Source: Frateuria_A sp049727805 (GTDB lineage Bacteria > Pseudomonadota > Gammaproteobacteria > Xanthomonadales > Rhodanobacteraceae). Taken from it: 64,000 nt of DNA. The notes beneath the pieces were generated by a model. That model saw only the letters and a program-made list of their open reading frames with translations. It had not been told where the DNA came from and made no database searches. Shown here in pieces: positions 35,149 through 44,175 of the stretch. The position numbers were made by a program, and so were the translations under genes. Where the stretch lies: NCBI RefSeq assembly GCF_049727805.1, contig NZ_JBCNYA010000015.1:30251-94250 (forward strand), given 5' to 3'. Each line of letters starts with the position of its first letter. Within the stretch, counting starts at the first letter, position 1.

Positions 35149-36032
35149 ACGCCGAGGGCGCGAAGCCGCGGCGCCTGGCTGCGCGGCTCCTGCGCAGCAT
35201 GCCCTTGCCCGATCCGGATGGCGGCAAGGAGCAGCGTGGCCGGGTGCTGGTGATCGGCGGCTCCAGCCGCGTGCCCGGCGCGGTATTGCTCGCCGGTACC
35301 GCCGCCCTGCGCGCCGGTGCCGGCAAGCTGCAGGTGGCGACCGCGCAGGACGTGGCGCCGTCCTTCGCGCTCGCCGTGCCCGAGGCGCTGGTGCTCGGGC
35401 TGCCGGTCGACGCGCAGGGCAACATCACGCGTGGCAGTGCGGCGCTGGACGACGCACTGGTCGGTTGCGATGCGGCACTGATCGGTTCGGGCATGAGCCC
35501 CTCGCCGGCCACCGCCACGCTGGTGCAGCGGGTGGTCCGCCATGCGCGGGGCATGCTGGTGCTCGACGCCGGCGCCCTCTCGCCCGAGCTGCGCGCGCCG
35601 CCCGGCAAGCCGTTCGTGCTCACCCCGCATGCGGGCGAGATGGCCAAGCTGTGCGGCCGCGAGAAGGAACAGGTGGAACAGCAGCCGCAGGCGCTGGCGC
35701 GCGCCTTCGCGAAACGTACACGCAGCGTGCTGGTGCTCAAGGGCGCCACCACCTACATCGCGGCACCGGACGGCCGGCTATGGATCCACCCCGGCGGCTG
35801 CCATGGGCTGGGCACGTCCGGCTCGGGCGACGTGCTGGCGGGGTTGATCGCGGGGCTGGCCGCGCGCTGCGGCGATCCGGTGCAGGCGGCGCTGTGGGGC
35901 GTGTTCGCGCATGGCGAAGCCGGGCGCACGCTCGAAACTTCGATGGGCTCGCTCGGCTTCCTGGCGCGCGAAATCGCCACGCCCGTGCCCGGCATCCTCG
36001 ACCGCATCCAGTGCCCGCGGCGGACCGCCTAG
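35145..36032 (+). CDS. nnrD: ADP/ATP-dependent NAD(P)H-hydrate dehydratase (stand-alone YjeF C-terminal domain)
   Basis: 295 residues from an ATG overlapping the upstream stop. Ribokinase-like family blocks: GRVLVIGGSSRVPGAVLLAG near 33-52, LDAGALS near 140, LTPHAGEMAKL near 158, VLKGATT near 197 and the catalytic-aspartate loop GTSGSGDVLAGLI near 225. It repairs the S-hydrate of NADH or NADPH. It lacks the N-terminal epimerase half found in fused E. coli YjeF, so an NnrE protein must be encoded elsewhere. Its tail overlaps the convergent cupin gene by four bases. Confidence 0.92.
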   Translation: MNAEGAKPRRLAARLLRSMPLPDPDGGKEQRGRVLVIGGSSRVPGAVLLAGTAALRAGAGKLQVATAQDVAPSFALAVPEALVLGLPVDAQGNITRGSAALDDALVGCDAALIGSGMSPSPATATLVQRVVRHARGMLVLDAGALSPELRAPPGKPFVLTPHAGEMAKLCGREKEQVEQQPQALARAFAKRTRSVLVLKGATTYIAAPDGRLWIHPGGCHGLGTSGSGDVLAGLIAGLAARCGDPVQAALWGVFAHGEAGRTLETSMGSLGFLAREIATPVPGILDRIQCPRRTA

Positions 36033-36538
36033 GACGGCGCACTCCAGCACGCGAGCATCGGACCCTGCTCGCCCATCACCGGGTCGCAGGCAGGGAAGGG
36101 CAGCTGCGCGATGCGTTCGAGCATGGTCTGGTCCGGCGCCTCGCGGCAGATGTCCCACTTCTGTCCTGGCGGATAGGCGCCCACCACCAGGAAGTCGTCG
36201 CTGGAGGAAAGGCTGCGGTGGCCGGTGCCGGCCGGCAACAGGGCGACGTCGCCGGCGCTCACCTCGACCTCGCGTCCGCCCGGTCCGCCCAGCACCAGGC
36301 GCGCCGCGCCCTTGGCCACGCCGAGCACCTCGTGGGCGGTGGAGTGGTAGTGGTGGAAATCGTAGACGCCCGAACGCCACTGCGGCGGCCAGCCGTTGCG
36401 GTCGAAGCGCTGCTCGATGGCGGCGGCGCTGTCGTCTCCGTCCAGCTCGGCCAGCGCCTGGCGATAGAGCAGCACGGGCAGGTGCGGATGGTTGGGCACC
36501 CAGTCGTGGCGGGCGAGCCGGAAGGCTTCGGTCTGCAT
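36029..36538 (-). CDS. Cupin-fold protein, YjlB-like
   Basis: 169 residues from the ATG at 36538. The cupin metal motif is HHYHSTAHEVLGV near residues 62-74 and the second box is GDVALLPAGTGHRSL near 105-119, with GxYPxGQKWD after it, an arrangement typical of the YjlB family. The two histidine-rich boxes should bind a divalent metal. No enzymatic activity is established for the family. The frame stays open upstream to 38104 but that stretch is antisense shadow. Confidence 0.85.
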   Translation of the reverse strand: MQTEAFRLARHDWVPNHPHLPVLLYRQALAELDGDDSAAAIEQRFDRNGWPPQWRSGVYDFHHYHSTAHEVLGVAKGAARLVLGGPGGREVEVSAGDVALLPAGTGHRSLSSSDDFLVVGAYPPGQKWDICREAPDQTMLERIAQLPFPACDPVMGEQGPMLACWSAPS

Positions 36539-36703
36539 GGGATCGGCCTCTGCACGATGCGTTGGCCGAGCTTCGCGCGCCAGATGTGCACGATTTGCGC
36601 GCCATGTGTATGGATTGCCTAACGCGCCGGCCATCGTCGCTGCACGCCCTGCTGACCTTTGCTCGGGCAGGATCGTGCCAGCCATCCGGAACGGGAGAAC
36701 CCC

Positions 36704-37120
36704 ATGGGCAGCATCGACGACCCGCGCGGCCGCACCAATGCCAACCTCCAGGACGCCATCGGCAAGCGCGCCGGGCGAAGCCAGATCCAGGACGAGGGCG
36801 AGGCCCGGGAGGCGATCGAGCCCGCGGGTGGCACCGGCGGCGAAAGCGGCACCGGGCAGATGCGCCCGCACCACGGCTTCGGCGATCCGCACGCACGGAA
36901 GGCGACGGGCGAGCCGCTCGACCCGGAGGCGATCCTGCCCGAGCCGGAAACCGGCCCCACCTACCAGACCGGCGGCGTCGGCCAGGACCGCGCCCAGCAC
37001 ATCCAGGAACGCAAGCAGCGCGAAAGCGGGGTGGGTTCCACCAAGGGCCATGGCGTCGGCGGCCAGGCCGGCGGACTCGATCCACCGCCGGGTGCGCCCA
37101 GCCGTGGTGGAAGGGCCTGA
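36704..37120 (+). CDS. Hydrophilic, probably disordered protein, unknown
   Basis: 138 residues from the ATG at 36704, which has GGGAG eight bases upstream. The composition is extreme: glycine, proline, glutamate, glutamine and arginine dominate, with no predicted hydrophobic core and no cysteine or tryptophan. Segments such as GGTGGESGTGQ, PEPETGPTYQTGG and STKGHGVGGQAGG recall small hydrophilic stress or desiccation-type proteins, but no family is recognised. The strong ribosome site and frame-consistent codon bias argue that it is real. A monocistronic unit is likely. Confidence 0.6.
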   Translation: MGSIDDPRGRTNANLQDAIGKRAGRSQIQDEGEAREAIEPAGGTGGESGTGQMRPHHGFGDPHARKATGEPLDPEAILPEPETGPTYQTGGVGQDRAQHIQERKQRESGVGSTKGHGVGGQAGGLDPPPGAPSRGGRA

Positions 37121-37621
37121 GCCGGGCCGCGCGTTTCTCGGGAAGCAGGCGTACGCGCGTGTCGGCGTTGCCTTGCCATCCCGCACACGCGCGCTGCACT
37201 GGCGCGGCGGCATAGTGCCGGGACCGCCACACCGGAACCCGCCATGCACGACGACGAGTCCCTGGTTACCTCCCGTCCGCCGGCGGAAGGTCCCCATCCC
37301 GATATCCGGCTCCCGCCACCTCTCTGGGCGAAGGGTGCAGCCGCGCCCGGAGGCGTGCCGCCGATGTTCGCCCCCGGCGCGCACGCGGAGTCTCCGGCGA
37401 TGCGCGGAGACGCGCTCGAGCATTAGGCGCATGTCCTGGATGCATGCGCTGCCGGAGGGCTGCCGGCTGCCTGTCCATGGGGGGCTGGAACTGCAAAACG
37501 CGGTCCGTGCTGCTCCAAAAGTGGCCGGTCCCGCCTGACCGAGCAAGCCCGCAGCATCTAAAGAATCCCCATCCCCGGCCGCTAACGCGGGAAGTGCCGG
37601 CTTGTCGGCTTCGAGTGCGCC
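37121..37621. other. Sparse region between the disordered protein gene and the MHYT-GGDEF-EAL gene
   Basis: About 500 bases with only one weak small frame (37244-37426). No tRNA, repeat of the families above, terminator with a T-run, or convincing promoter was seen. The downstream gene starts at 37622 with no strong ribosome site visible immediately before it. Confidence 0.6.
37244..37426 (+). CDS. Possible small proline-rich protein
   Basis: 60 residues from an ATG at 37244 (MHDDESLVTS), proline- and alanine-rich with PPPLWAKG and PPMFAPG repeats-like stretches. GGAA lies nine bases upstream. The length and low complexity mean it may be chance in GC-rich DNA; its hydrophilic style resembles the gene just upstream. 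Confidence 0.3.
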   Translation: MHDDESLVTSRPPAEGPHPDIRLPPPLWAKGAAAPGGVPPMFAPGAHAESPAMRGDALEH

Positions 37622-39700
37622 ATGGTCGGTAGCTATCGCCTGAGTCTGGAGCTTTTCTCGCTGCTCATCGGCAGCCTGATCGCCTATCAGGCCGTCGACG
37701 CCACCGCCCGCATCGCCGCCTCGCGCACGCCGCTGCACCGGGGCATCTGGTACGGCGTCGGCGCCTGGATGCTGGGCCTGGGCCTGTGGTCGGTGCACTT
37801 CGTCGGCATGCTGGCGCGCCTGCCGCAGGCGGTCGGGACGTTCGATCCGTTGCTGAGCGTGGCCTCGGGATTGGCCGCACTGGCGGTGGGCCTGGGCCTG
37901 CTGTGGGTGGCCGACTGCCCCACGTTGGGGCGGGCCCGCTGGCTGGCCGGCTCGCTGGCGCTGGGCATCGGCGTGGCCTTCGTGCACATGGCCAGCGAAG
38001 GCGCATTGAACCTCGGTGGCGGCACCCGCTACAAGCCGACGGTATGGCTCGGCTGGGTGGTCCTGTGCACCTTCGGGGTGGCCTGCGGCCTGCGCCTGAT
38101 GCATGGGTTCCGCCCGCGCGCGAAGGCTCGCCGGATGGGCTTGCGCGCGCTCCTGTCCGTGCCGATGGGATTGCTCATCTGCGTGCTGCTGGACCTGTCC
38201 ACGCGGCTTTCATACGCCGGCCAGCCGATGCTCTCGCCGGAGGATTCGCCGGGCACCATCTGGCTGGGCAGCGTGGTCAGCCTGGTCGCCGTGCTGTCGA
38301 TGGGCGCCGCGTTGATCGTGTCCGAGCTGGTGACGCGGCTGTACATCCGCACCCAGCGCCTGTCCGGCTCGCTCGACACGCTCAACCACCAGTTGCACCA
38401 CCTGGCCACGCACGATCCGCTGACCGGCCTGCCCAATCGCCACCTGCTGGCCGAGCGGATGGAGCGGGCGCTGGCGCGCGCGCGTGCCGGCCATGGCCAC
38501 CTGGCCGTGCTGTACATCGACCTGGACGGCTTCAAGACCATCAACGACACGCTCGGCCACGGCTTCGGCGACGAACTGCTGCGCGCAGTAGCCGCGCGTC
38601 TGGCCAGTGTGCTGCACCCGGACAGCCTGGCGCGCATGGGCGGCGACGAGTTCGTGGCGGTACTGGAACACATGCGCAGCCCGGAGTCGGCGCTGCGCAT
38701 CGCGCAGCAGCTCATCGCGCTGATGCAGGACAGCTTCGCCGTGCGCGGCACCGAGCTGAGCGTCACGCCCAGCATCGGCCTGGCGTTCTACCCGCACGAC
38801 GGCGATAGCGTGGAAGACCTGATCGCGCACGCCGACGCGGCCATGTACGACGCGAAGGATGGCGGCCGCAACGGCTATCGCTGCTACGACGCCTCCATGC
38901 GCGAGCGCGCGGTGCGCGTGCTGAAGATCCAGCGCGGCCTGCAGACGGCGGTGGAGGACGGCAGCCTCTCGCTGCACTTCCAGCCCAAGCACCACGGCGA
39001 CACCGGCGCCCTGGTCGGCGCCGAGGCGCTGCTGCGCTGGTGCCACCCGGAACTGGGCGCGGTGTCGCCGCTGGAGTTCATCGGCGTGGCCGAGCGCAGC
39101 GGGCAGATCGCGCGGCTGGGCGAATGGGTGATCCGCGAGGCCTGCCGCCAGCTGCGCGACTGGCGCGACCGCGGGCTCTCGACCGTGCGCATCGCGATCA
39201 ACCTCTCGCCGATGCAGATCCAGCAGCCCGGGCTGGTGGAGGTCGCAGCCGGCATCGTCGGCGAGGCCGGACTGCACACCTCGCAGATCATGTTCGAGGT
39301 CACCGAGAGCATGGCCATGCGCGACGCCGAGCGCACCACCGCGATCCTGCGCGACTTCCGCGCGCACGGCTTCGACTTCGCCATCGACGACTTCGGCACC
39401 GGCTACTCCAGCCTGGCCTACCTGCAGAAGTTCCAGGTACGTCAGCTGAAGATCGACCAGTTCTTCGTGCAGGCGCTGGACGAGGGCGGCCACGAGCCGC
39501 GCGCGATCATCGCCGCGATCATCGAACTCGCGCACACGCTGGGCATGGAAGTGGTGGCCGAAGGCGTCGAGACGCACGCCCAGGCCGAGGTCTTGCGCGC
39601 ACTGGGCTGCGACCAGGTCCAGGGTTACCTGCTGGCCCGGCCGATGCCGGCCGCCGAGTTCGAACGGCATTGCCTGTCCGGCGACTTCGCGCTGGCCTAG
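37622..39700 (+). CDS. MHYT-sensor diguanylate cyclase/phosphodiesterase
   Basis: 692 residues. Seven hydrophobic segments (about 1-235) form a MHYT-like sensor, but its metal motifs are altered: SVHFVGM near 57, FVHMAS near 120, and no clear third motif. The GGDEF domain spans about 262-425 with an intact MGGDEF near 340; the RxxD inhibitory site is replaced by LHPD. The EAL domain (about 437-690) has GAEALLRW with E468, NLSP, DDFGTGYSSL and the VVAEGVET block, all active-type. It should make and break cyclic di-GMP in response to a membrane signal such as a small gas or light, which is inference. Confidence 0.93.
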   Translation: MVGSYRLSLELFSLLIGSLIAYQAVDATARIAASRTPLHRGIWYGVGAWMLGLGLWSVHFVGMLARLPQAVGTFDPLLSVASGLAALAVGLGLLWVADCPTLGRARWLAGSLALGIGVAFVHMASEGALNLGGGTRYKPTVWLGWVVLCTFGVACGLRLMHGFRPRAKARRMGLRALLSVPMGLLICVLLDLSTRLSYAGQPMLSPEDSPGTIWLGSVVSLVAVLSMGAALIVSELVTRLYIRTQRLSGSLDTLNHQLHHLATHDPLTGLPNRHLLAERMERALARARAGHGHLAVLYIDLDGFKTINDTLGHGFGDELLRAVAARLASVLHPDSLARMGGDEFVAVLEHMRSPESALRIAQQLIALMQDSFAVRGTELSVTPSIGLAFYPHDGDSVEDLIAHADAAMYDAKDGGRNGYRCYDASMRERAVRVLKIQRGLQTAVEDGSLSLHFQPKHHGDTGALVGAEALLRWCHPELGAVSPLEFIGVAERSGQIARLGEWVIREACRQLRDWRDRGLSTVRIAINLSPMQIQQPGLVEVAAGIVGEAGLHTSQIMFEVTESMAMRDAERTTAILRDFRAHGFDFAIDDFGTGYSSLAYLQKFQVRQLKIDQFFVQALDEGGHEPRAIIAAIIELAHTLGMEVVAEGVETHAQAEVLRALGCDQVQGYLLARPMPAAEFERHCLSGDFALA

Positions 39701-39815
39701 CCGGCCACGGTCCGCGGGTGATTTTTACGCGGATTTTGCGCGCCGGGACAGGCGCGCTATCCCGTTGTTATGGCGCGGTTCCTAGAGTGCGCGTGTCTCT
39801 CCACGCGCCTCGCCC

Positions 39816-41759
39816 ATGCCTCCACTCCCTTCCTTCCGCCTGGCTTCCGCTCCCTCGTCCGGCGCCCATTCCGATGATGGGCGGCCGGGCACGTCGGACA
39901 GGTCGCATCTTGCGGCGCTGGCCCTCGGCGCCATCGGCGTCGTCTACGGCGACATCGGCACCAGCCCGCTGTACACGCTGAAGGAGGTGTTCGGCGCACA
40001 TGGCGTGCCGGCCACGCCACAGAACGTGCTGGGCGCGCTCAGCCTGGTGTTCTGGTCGCTGATCATCGTGGTGTCGGTGAAGTACGTGTTGTTCATCATG
40101 CGCGCCGACAACAAGGGCGAGGGCGGCATCATGGCGTTGATGGCGCTGGCCCAGCGCAGCGTGCGCCACGCGCCGCGCCTGCGCCGGGCGGTGGTCGTCC
40201 TCGGCCTGTTCGGTGCGGCGCTGTTCTATGGGGACGGGGTGATCACGCCCGCCATCTCGGTGCTCTCGGCGGTCGAAGGCCTGCAGGTGGCGACGCCCGC
40301 GCTGGAACGCTGGGTGGTGCCGGTTACGCTGGCGGTGATCGTCGCCCTGTGCTGGCTGCAGAAACACGGCACGGCGCGCATCGGCGCCGTGTTCGGGCCG
40401 GTGTGCGCGGTGTGGTTCCTCGCGATCGCGGGGCTCGGCGCGCTGGGCATCGTGCGCAATCCCTCGGTGTTGCTGGCGCTCAGCCCGGCTTACGGCGTCG
40501 ACTTCTTCCTGCGCAACCACGCCCAGGCGTTCTTCGCACTGGGCGCGGTGGTGCTCGCCGTGACCGGCACCGAGGCGCTTTATGCGGACATGGGGCACTT
40601 CGGCAAGAAGCCGATCCGGCTGGCCTGGTTCAACTTCGTGCTGCCGGCGCTAGTGCTCAACTACTTCGGCCAGGGCGCGCTGGTGCTGGCCGATCCGGGC
40701 GCCGTTGCCAATCCGTTCTATCACCTGGTTCCGCGACCGCTGCTTTATCCGATGATCGCGTTGGCCACCACGGCGGCGGTGATCGCCTCGCAGGCGGTGA
40801 TTTCCGGGGCCTTCTCGATGACCCGCGAGGCCGTGCAACTGGGCTACATGCCGCGCATGCGGGTGGTGCATACCTCGCGGCGGCTGTCCGGCCAGGTGTT
40901 CGTGCCGTGGATCAACCGCATGCTGCTGGTGCTGATCGCGGCGGCGGTGCTTGGCTTCCGCTCCTCGGACAACCTCGGCGCGGCCTACGGCATCGCCGTC
41001 ACCGGAACGATGGTGGCCACTACGCTGCTGGCGCTCGTCGTGGCGCGCTACCAGTGGCGTTGGAGCCGGACGGCGGTGCTCGCGACCGGCGCGGGACTGC
41101 TCGTAGTGGACCTGGGTTTCTTCAGCGCCAACCTCGTCAAGATCGAACATGGCGGCTGGTTCCCGCTGGCGCTGGGGTTGTGCGTGTTCGCCGCGATGGC
41201 CACCTGGCGGGGCGGCCGCGAACGGATGGCGCGCGAGATCCGCCAGGGCGGCTTGGCGCTGGCGCCGTTCCTGGCGAGCCTGGCGGCGCATCCGCCGTTG
41301 CGGGTGCCGGGCACGGCGGTGTTCCTGGTGGCCGACCCCGGCGTGGTGCCGACGTCGCTGCTGCACAACCTCAAGCACAACAAGATGCTGCACGAGCGCA
41401 ACGTGCTGCTGACGGTCGAGAGCCTGGATACGCCGACCGCCGGCATCGACGAGCGGCTGGCGTGGGAGCCGCTCGAAGGCGGCTTCGCACGGCTGCGGCT
41501 GCGTTTCGGTTTTGCCGAGGATCCGGACGTGCCCGCGGCGCTGGCCGACGGCGGCCGCGCCGGCATCCGTTTCGACCTGATGGACACGACCTTCTTCCTG
41601 TCGCGCGAAACCGTCGTGGCCGGCGTCCGCCGCCCGGGTCCGGCGCGCTGGCGGGATGCCGTGTTCACGGTCATGGCGCGCAACGCCCTGCCGGCCACGG
41701 CGTTCTTCAGGCTTCCCGGCAACCGGCTGGTCGAGCTGGGCTCGCGGGTGGAGATCTAG
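39816..41759 (+). CDS. kup: Kup-type potassium uptake protein
   Basis: 647 residues. After a short polar N-terminus the family signature GVVYGDIGTSPLYTLKEVF appears near 40-58, followed by twelve predicted membrane helices and blocks such as RADNKGEGGIMAL, FYGDGVITPAISVLSAVEGL and TEALYADMGHFG. The C-terminal cytosolic domain includes LLHNLKHNKMLHERN near 525. It imports K+ with protons, usually constitutive and useful at low pH. It is followed 37 bases later by a KdpD-like sensor and KdpE, an unusual but functionally sensible association. Confidence 0.96.
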   Translation: MPPLPSFRLASAPSSGAHSDDGRPGTSDRSHLAALALGAIGVVYGDIGTSPLYTLKEVFGAHGVPATPQNVLGALSLVFWSLIIVVSVKYVLFIMRADNKGEGGIMALMALAQRSVRHAPRLRRAVVVLGLFGAALFYGDGVITPAISVLSAVEGLQVATPALERWVVPVTLAVIVALCWLQKHGTARIGAVFGPVCAVWFLAIAGLGALGIVRNPSVLLALSPAYGVDFFLRNHAQAFFALGAVVLAVTGTEALYADMGHFGKKPIRLAWFNFVLPALVLNYFGQGALVLADPGAVANPFYHLVPRPLLYPMIALATTAAVIASQAVISGAFSMTREAVQLGYMPRMRVVHTSRRLSGQVFVPWINRMLLVLIAAAVLGFRSSDNLGAAYGIAVTGTMVATTLLALVVARYQWRWSRTAVLATGAGLLVVDLGFFSANLVKIEHGGWFPLALGLCVFAAMATWRGGRERMAREIRQGGLALAPFLASLAAHPPLRVPGTAVFLVADPGVVPTSLLHNLKHNKMLHERNVLLTVESLDTPTAGIDERLAWEPLEGGFARLRLRFGFAEDPDVPAALADGGRAGIRFDLMDTTFFLSRETVVAGVRRPGPARWRDAVFTVMARNALPATAFFRLPGNRLVELGSRVEI

Positions 41760-41796
41760 GACGTCGCCTGGGCCGATGTTTTACCGTAGGCAGGCC

Positions 41797-43347
41797 ATGG
41801 CAGATCGCCTGATCGACCCACCACGCGCGCGCCGCCCTGCACCGGGGCGGCCGGTCCTGCGCGAGTACGCGCTCGCCACGCTCGCGGCGCTGCTTGCGCT
41901 GGCCCTCGCTGCGGTGGCGGATCGCTACCTTTCGGTGGCCAACCTGTCGCTGGTCTTCCTCACCGCGGTGCTGGCGGTGGCGGTGCGCACGCGCATGACC
42001 GTGGCCGTCTATACGGCCGTGCTGTGCTTCCTGGGCTACAACTTCTTCTTCACCCCGCCGCGGCACACGCTGATGATCGCCGACGTCGACGACGTGATGG
42101 CGGTGAGCCTGTTCCTGGTGGTGGCGCTGGTGTGCAGCCGGCTGGCGACCCGGCTGGCCAGCCAGGTGGAATCGCTGCGCGCGGCGCAGGCGCGCTCGCG
42201 CGCCCTGCTGCAACTGGGCCAGCGCCTGGCCGGCAGCCTCGGCATGCCGGCCATCCGCCAGGCCGGGGCGGATGCGATGGCGCAGGCGCTCGAGGTGAAG
42301 GTGTCGATCCTGGCGCGCGAGGGCGACGACGCGCCGCTGCAGGTGGTGGCCACGGCGCCGGAGGCACAGGCGCTGGAGCCGGAGGACCTGGCCGCCGCCG
42401 ACTGGAGCGAACGGCATGCCCGGCCCGCCGGTCGCGGCGAAGGGGGCCTGCCGGACGCCGCTTGCTGGATGGCGCCATTGGGCGACGCCGGCCATCGGGC
42501 AGGCGTGGCTGCGCTGCATTTCGATGGCGCCGGACCGGATGCCGACCGTCGCGGCCTGGCCCTGGCCATGGCCCGCGACATCGGCCTGGCGCTCGAGCGC
42601 GCCCGGCTTGCCGCGGCGCTGGAGGAGGCTCGCGTGCAGGGCGAGACCGAGCGCCTGCGCAACGCCTTGCTAGCCTCGGTATCGCACGACCTGCGCTCGC
42701 CGCTGTCCGCGATGATCGGCGCCGCCGGTACGCTGGCGAGCTACGAGGAGCAACTGCCGCGCGGCGAGCGTCGGGAACTCATGCAGGCGATCCTCGAGGA
42801 AGGCCAGCGGCTGGATCGCTACATCCAGAACCTGCTCGACATGACCCGGCTCGGGCATGGCGGGCTGACGCTCCGCCGCGACTGGGTCGACGCCGGCGAG
42901 ATCGTGGCGGGAGCGGTGGAGCGGCTGCGCCGGCTGCATCCCGCGCAGCGCGTGGAAACCGTGCTGCCACGCGATACCGTGCTGCTGTACGTGCATCCGG
43001 CGTTGATCGAGCAGGCGCTGTTCAACGTGCTGGAAAACGCCGCGCACGTCTCGCCGGCGACGGCGCCGGTGCGCGTGGTCGCCGGCGTGGCCGGCGAGCA
43101 GCTGGAGATCGAGGTGATCGATCGCGGCCCCGGCATTCCCGAGGCCGAGCGGGCGCGCATCTTCGACATGTTCCATTCCGTGTCGCGTGGCGACCGCGCG
43201 GTGAAGGGCACCGGCCTAGGCCTGTCGATCTGCCGCGGCATGGTCGGCGCCCACGGCGGCAGCGTGGCGGCCTTGTCGGCGGAGGGCGGCGGCACCATCC
43301 TGCGCATCACGCTGCCGCTTCCACCGGCGCCTGAGGCGACCGCATGA
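41797..43347 (+). CDS. KdpD-like sensor histidine kinase lacking the N-terminal KdpD/USP domains
   Basis: 516 residues from the ATG at 41797. Four membrane helices (about 20-115) form a DUF4118 KdpD-type module, including VYTAVLCFLGYNFFFTPPRHTL near 75-95. A GAF-like region follows (about 145-275), then the kinase: H297 in SVSHDLRSPL, the N-box NVLENAAH, DRGPGIPE and GTGLGLSIC. Full-length KdpD has about 900 residues with an N-terminal ATP-binding sensor and a USP domain; both are missing here, and the short N-terminus shows no trace of them. It overlaps kdpE by four bases. No kdpFABC pump genes are nearby; the neighbour is kup. Confidence 0.9.
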   Translation: MADRLIDPPRARRPAPGRPVLREYALATLAALLALALAAVADRYLSVANLSLVFLTAVLAVAVRTRMTVAVYTAVLCFLGYNFFFTPPRHTLMIADVDDVMAVSLFLVVALVCSRLATRLASQVESLRAAQARSRALLQLGQRLAGSLGMPAIRQAGADAMAQALEVKVSILAREGDDAPLQVVATAPEAQALEPEDLAAADWSERHARPAGRGEGGLPDAACWMAPLGDAGHRAGVAALHFDGAGPDADRRGLALAMARDIGLALERARLAAALEEARVQGETERLRNALLASVSHDLRSPLSAMIGAAGTLASYEEQLPRGERRELMQAILEEGQRLDRYIQNLLDMTRLGHGGLTLRRDWVDAGEIVAGAVERLRRLHPAQRVETVLPRDTVLLYVHPALIEQALFNVLENAAHVSPATAPVRVVAGVAGEQLEIEVIDRGPGIPEAERARIFDMFHSVSRGDRAVKGTGLGLSICRGMVGAHGGSVAALSAEGGGTILRITLPLPPAPEATA

Positions 43348-44042
43348 ATCCCGCCGCACCGCGCGTGCTGGTGATCGACGACGAACCGCAGATCCGCAGG
43401 TTCCTCGACATCGGCCTGCGCGCGGAAGGCTATCGCGTGCTGCTCGCCGCCACGGCCGCCGAGGGCCTGGCGATCGCCGCCACGCAGTCGCCCGACCTGG
43501 TGATCCTGGACCTTGGCCTGCCCGATCGCGACGGGCAGGACGTGCTGGCCGACCTGCGCCAGTGGAGCGCGGTGCCGGTGCTGGTGTTGTCGGTGCGCAG
43601 CGCCGAGGGCGAGAAGGTGCGGGCGCTGGACCATGGCGCCAACGACTACGTCACCAAGCCGTTCGGCATCCAGGAACTGATGGCGCGGCTGCGCGTGCTG
43701 CTGCGCGCACAGGCGGTCGCCGGCAACGGCGCCGACCCGGTGCCCCGCTTTGACGACGGCTGCCTGAGGGTGGACCTGGCGCGGCGCGAGGTGAGCCTGG
43801 ATGGCGCGCCGCTGGCGCTCACGCGCAAGGAATTCGCGGTGCTGGCCATGCTGCTGCAGCATGCCGGGCGCGTCGTCAGCCAGCAGCAACTGCTGCGCGA
43901 GGTGTGGGGGCCGAGCCACGTGCAGGACACGCACTACCTGCGCATCGTGCTGGGCCGCCTGCGCCAGAAGCTCGGCGACGATCCGGCCGCGCCGCGCTGG
44001 CTGAAGACCGAGCCGGGCGTGGGCTACCGCTTCCTGGGCTGA
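43344..44042 (+). CDS. kdpE: KdpE-like OmpR-family response regulator
   Basis: 232 residues. The receiver has acidic DDE near 14, phospho-acceptor D56 in LVILDLGLPD and KPFG near 108; the OmpR-type winged helix (about 135-230) ends GVGYRFLG. It is coupled to the upstream kinase by an ATGA overlap. KdpE normally activates kdpFABC under K+ limitation; here the targets may lie elsewhere or include kup, which is inference. Confidence 0.93.
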   Translation: MNPAAPRVLVIDDEPQIRRFLDIGLRAEGYRVLLAATAAEGLAIAATQSPDLVILDLGLPDRDGQDVLADLRQWSAVPVLVLSVRSAEGEKVRALDHGANDYVTKPFGIQELMARLRVLLRAQAVAGNGADPVPRFDDGCLRVDLARREVSLDGAPLALTRKEFAVLAMLLQHAGRVVSQQQLLREVWGPSHVQDTHYLRIVLGRLRQKLGDDPAAPRWLKTEPGVGYRFLG

Positions 44043-44175
44043 TGGCGGCGGCTGCCCGGCCGCGTCGGCGACCGTCCGGGGCTTGGGTGTACCTTCATCG
44101 GGCAACCGCAGCGCGACGGGGAGGCGCGCCGTGGTTCGACAAGGCCACGCTGCCTGTCATCCGGAGGAGGTCCCC

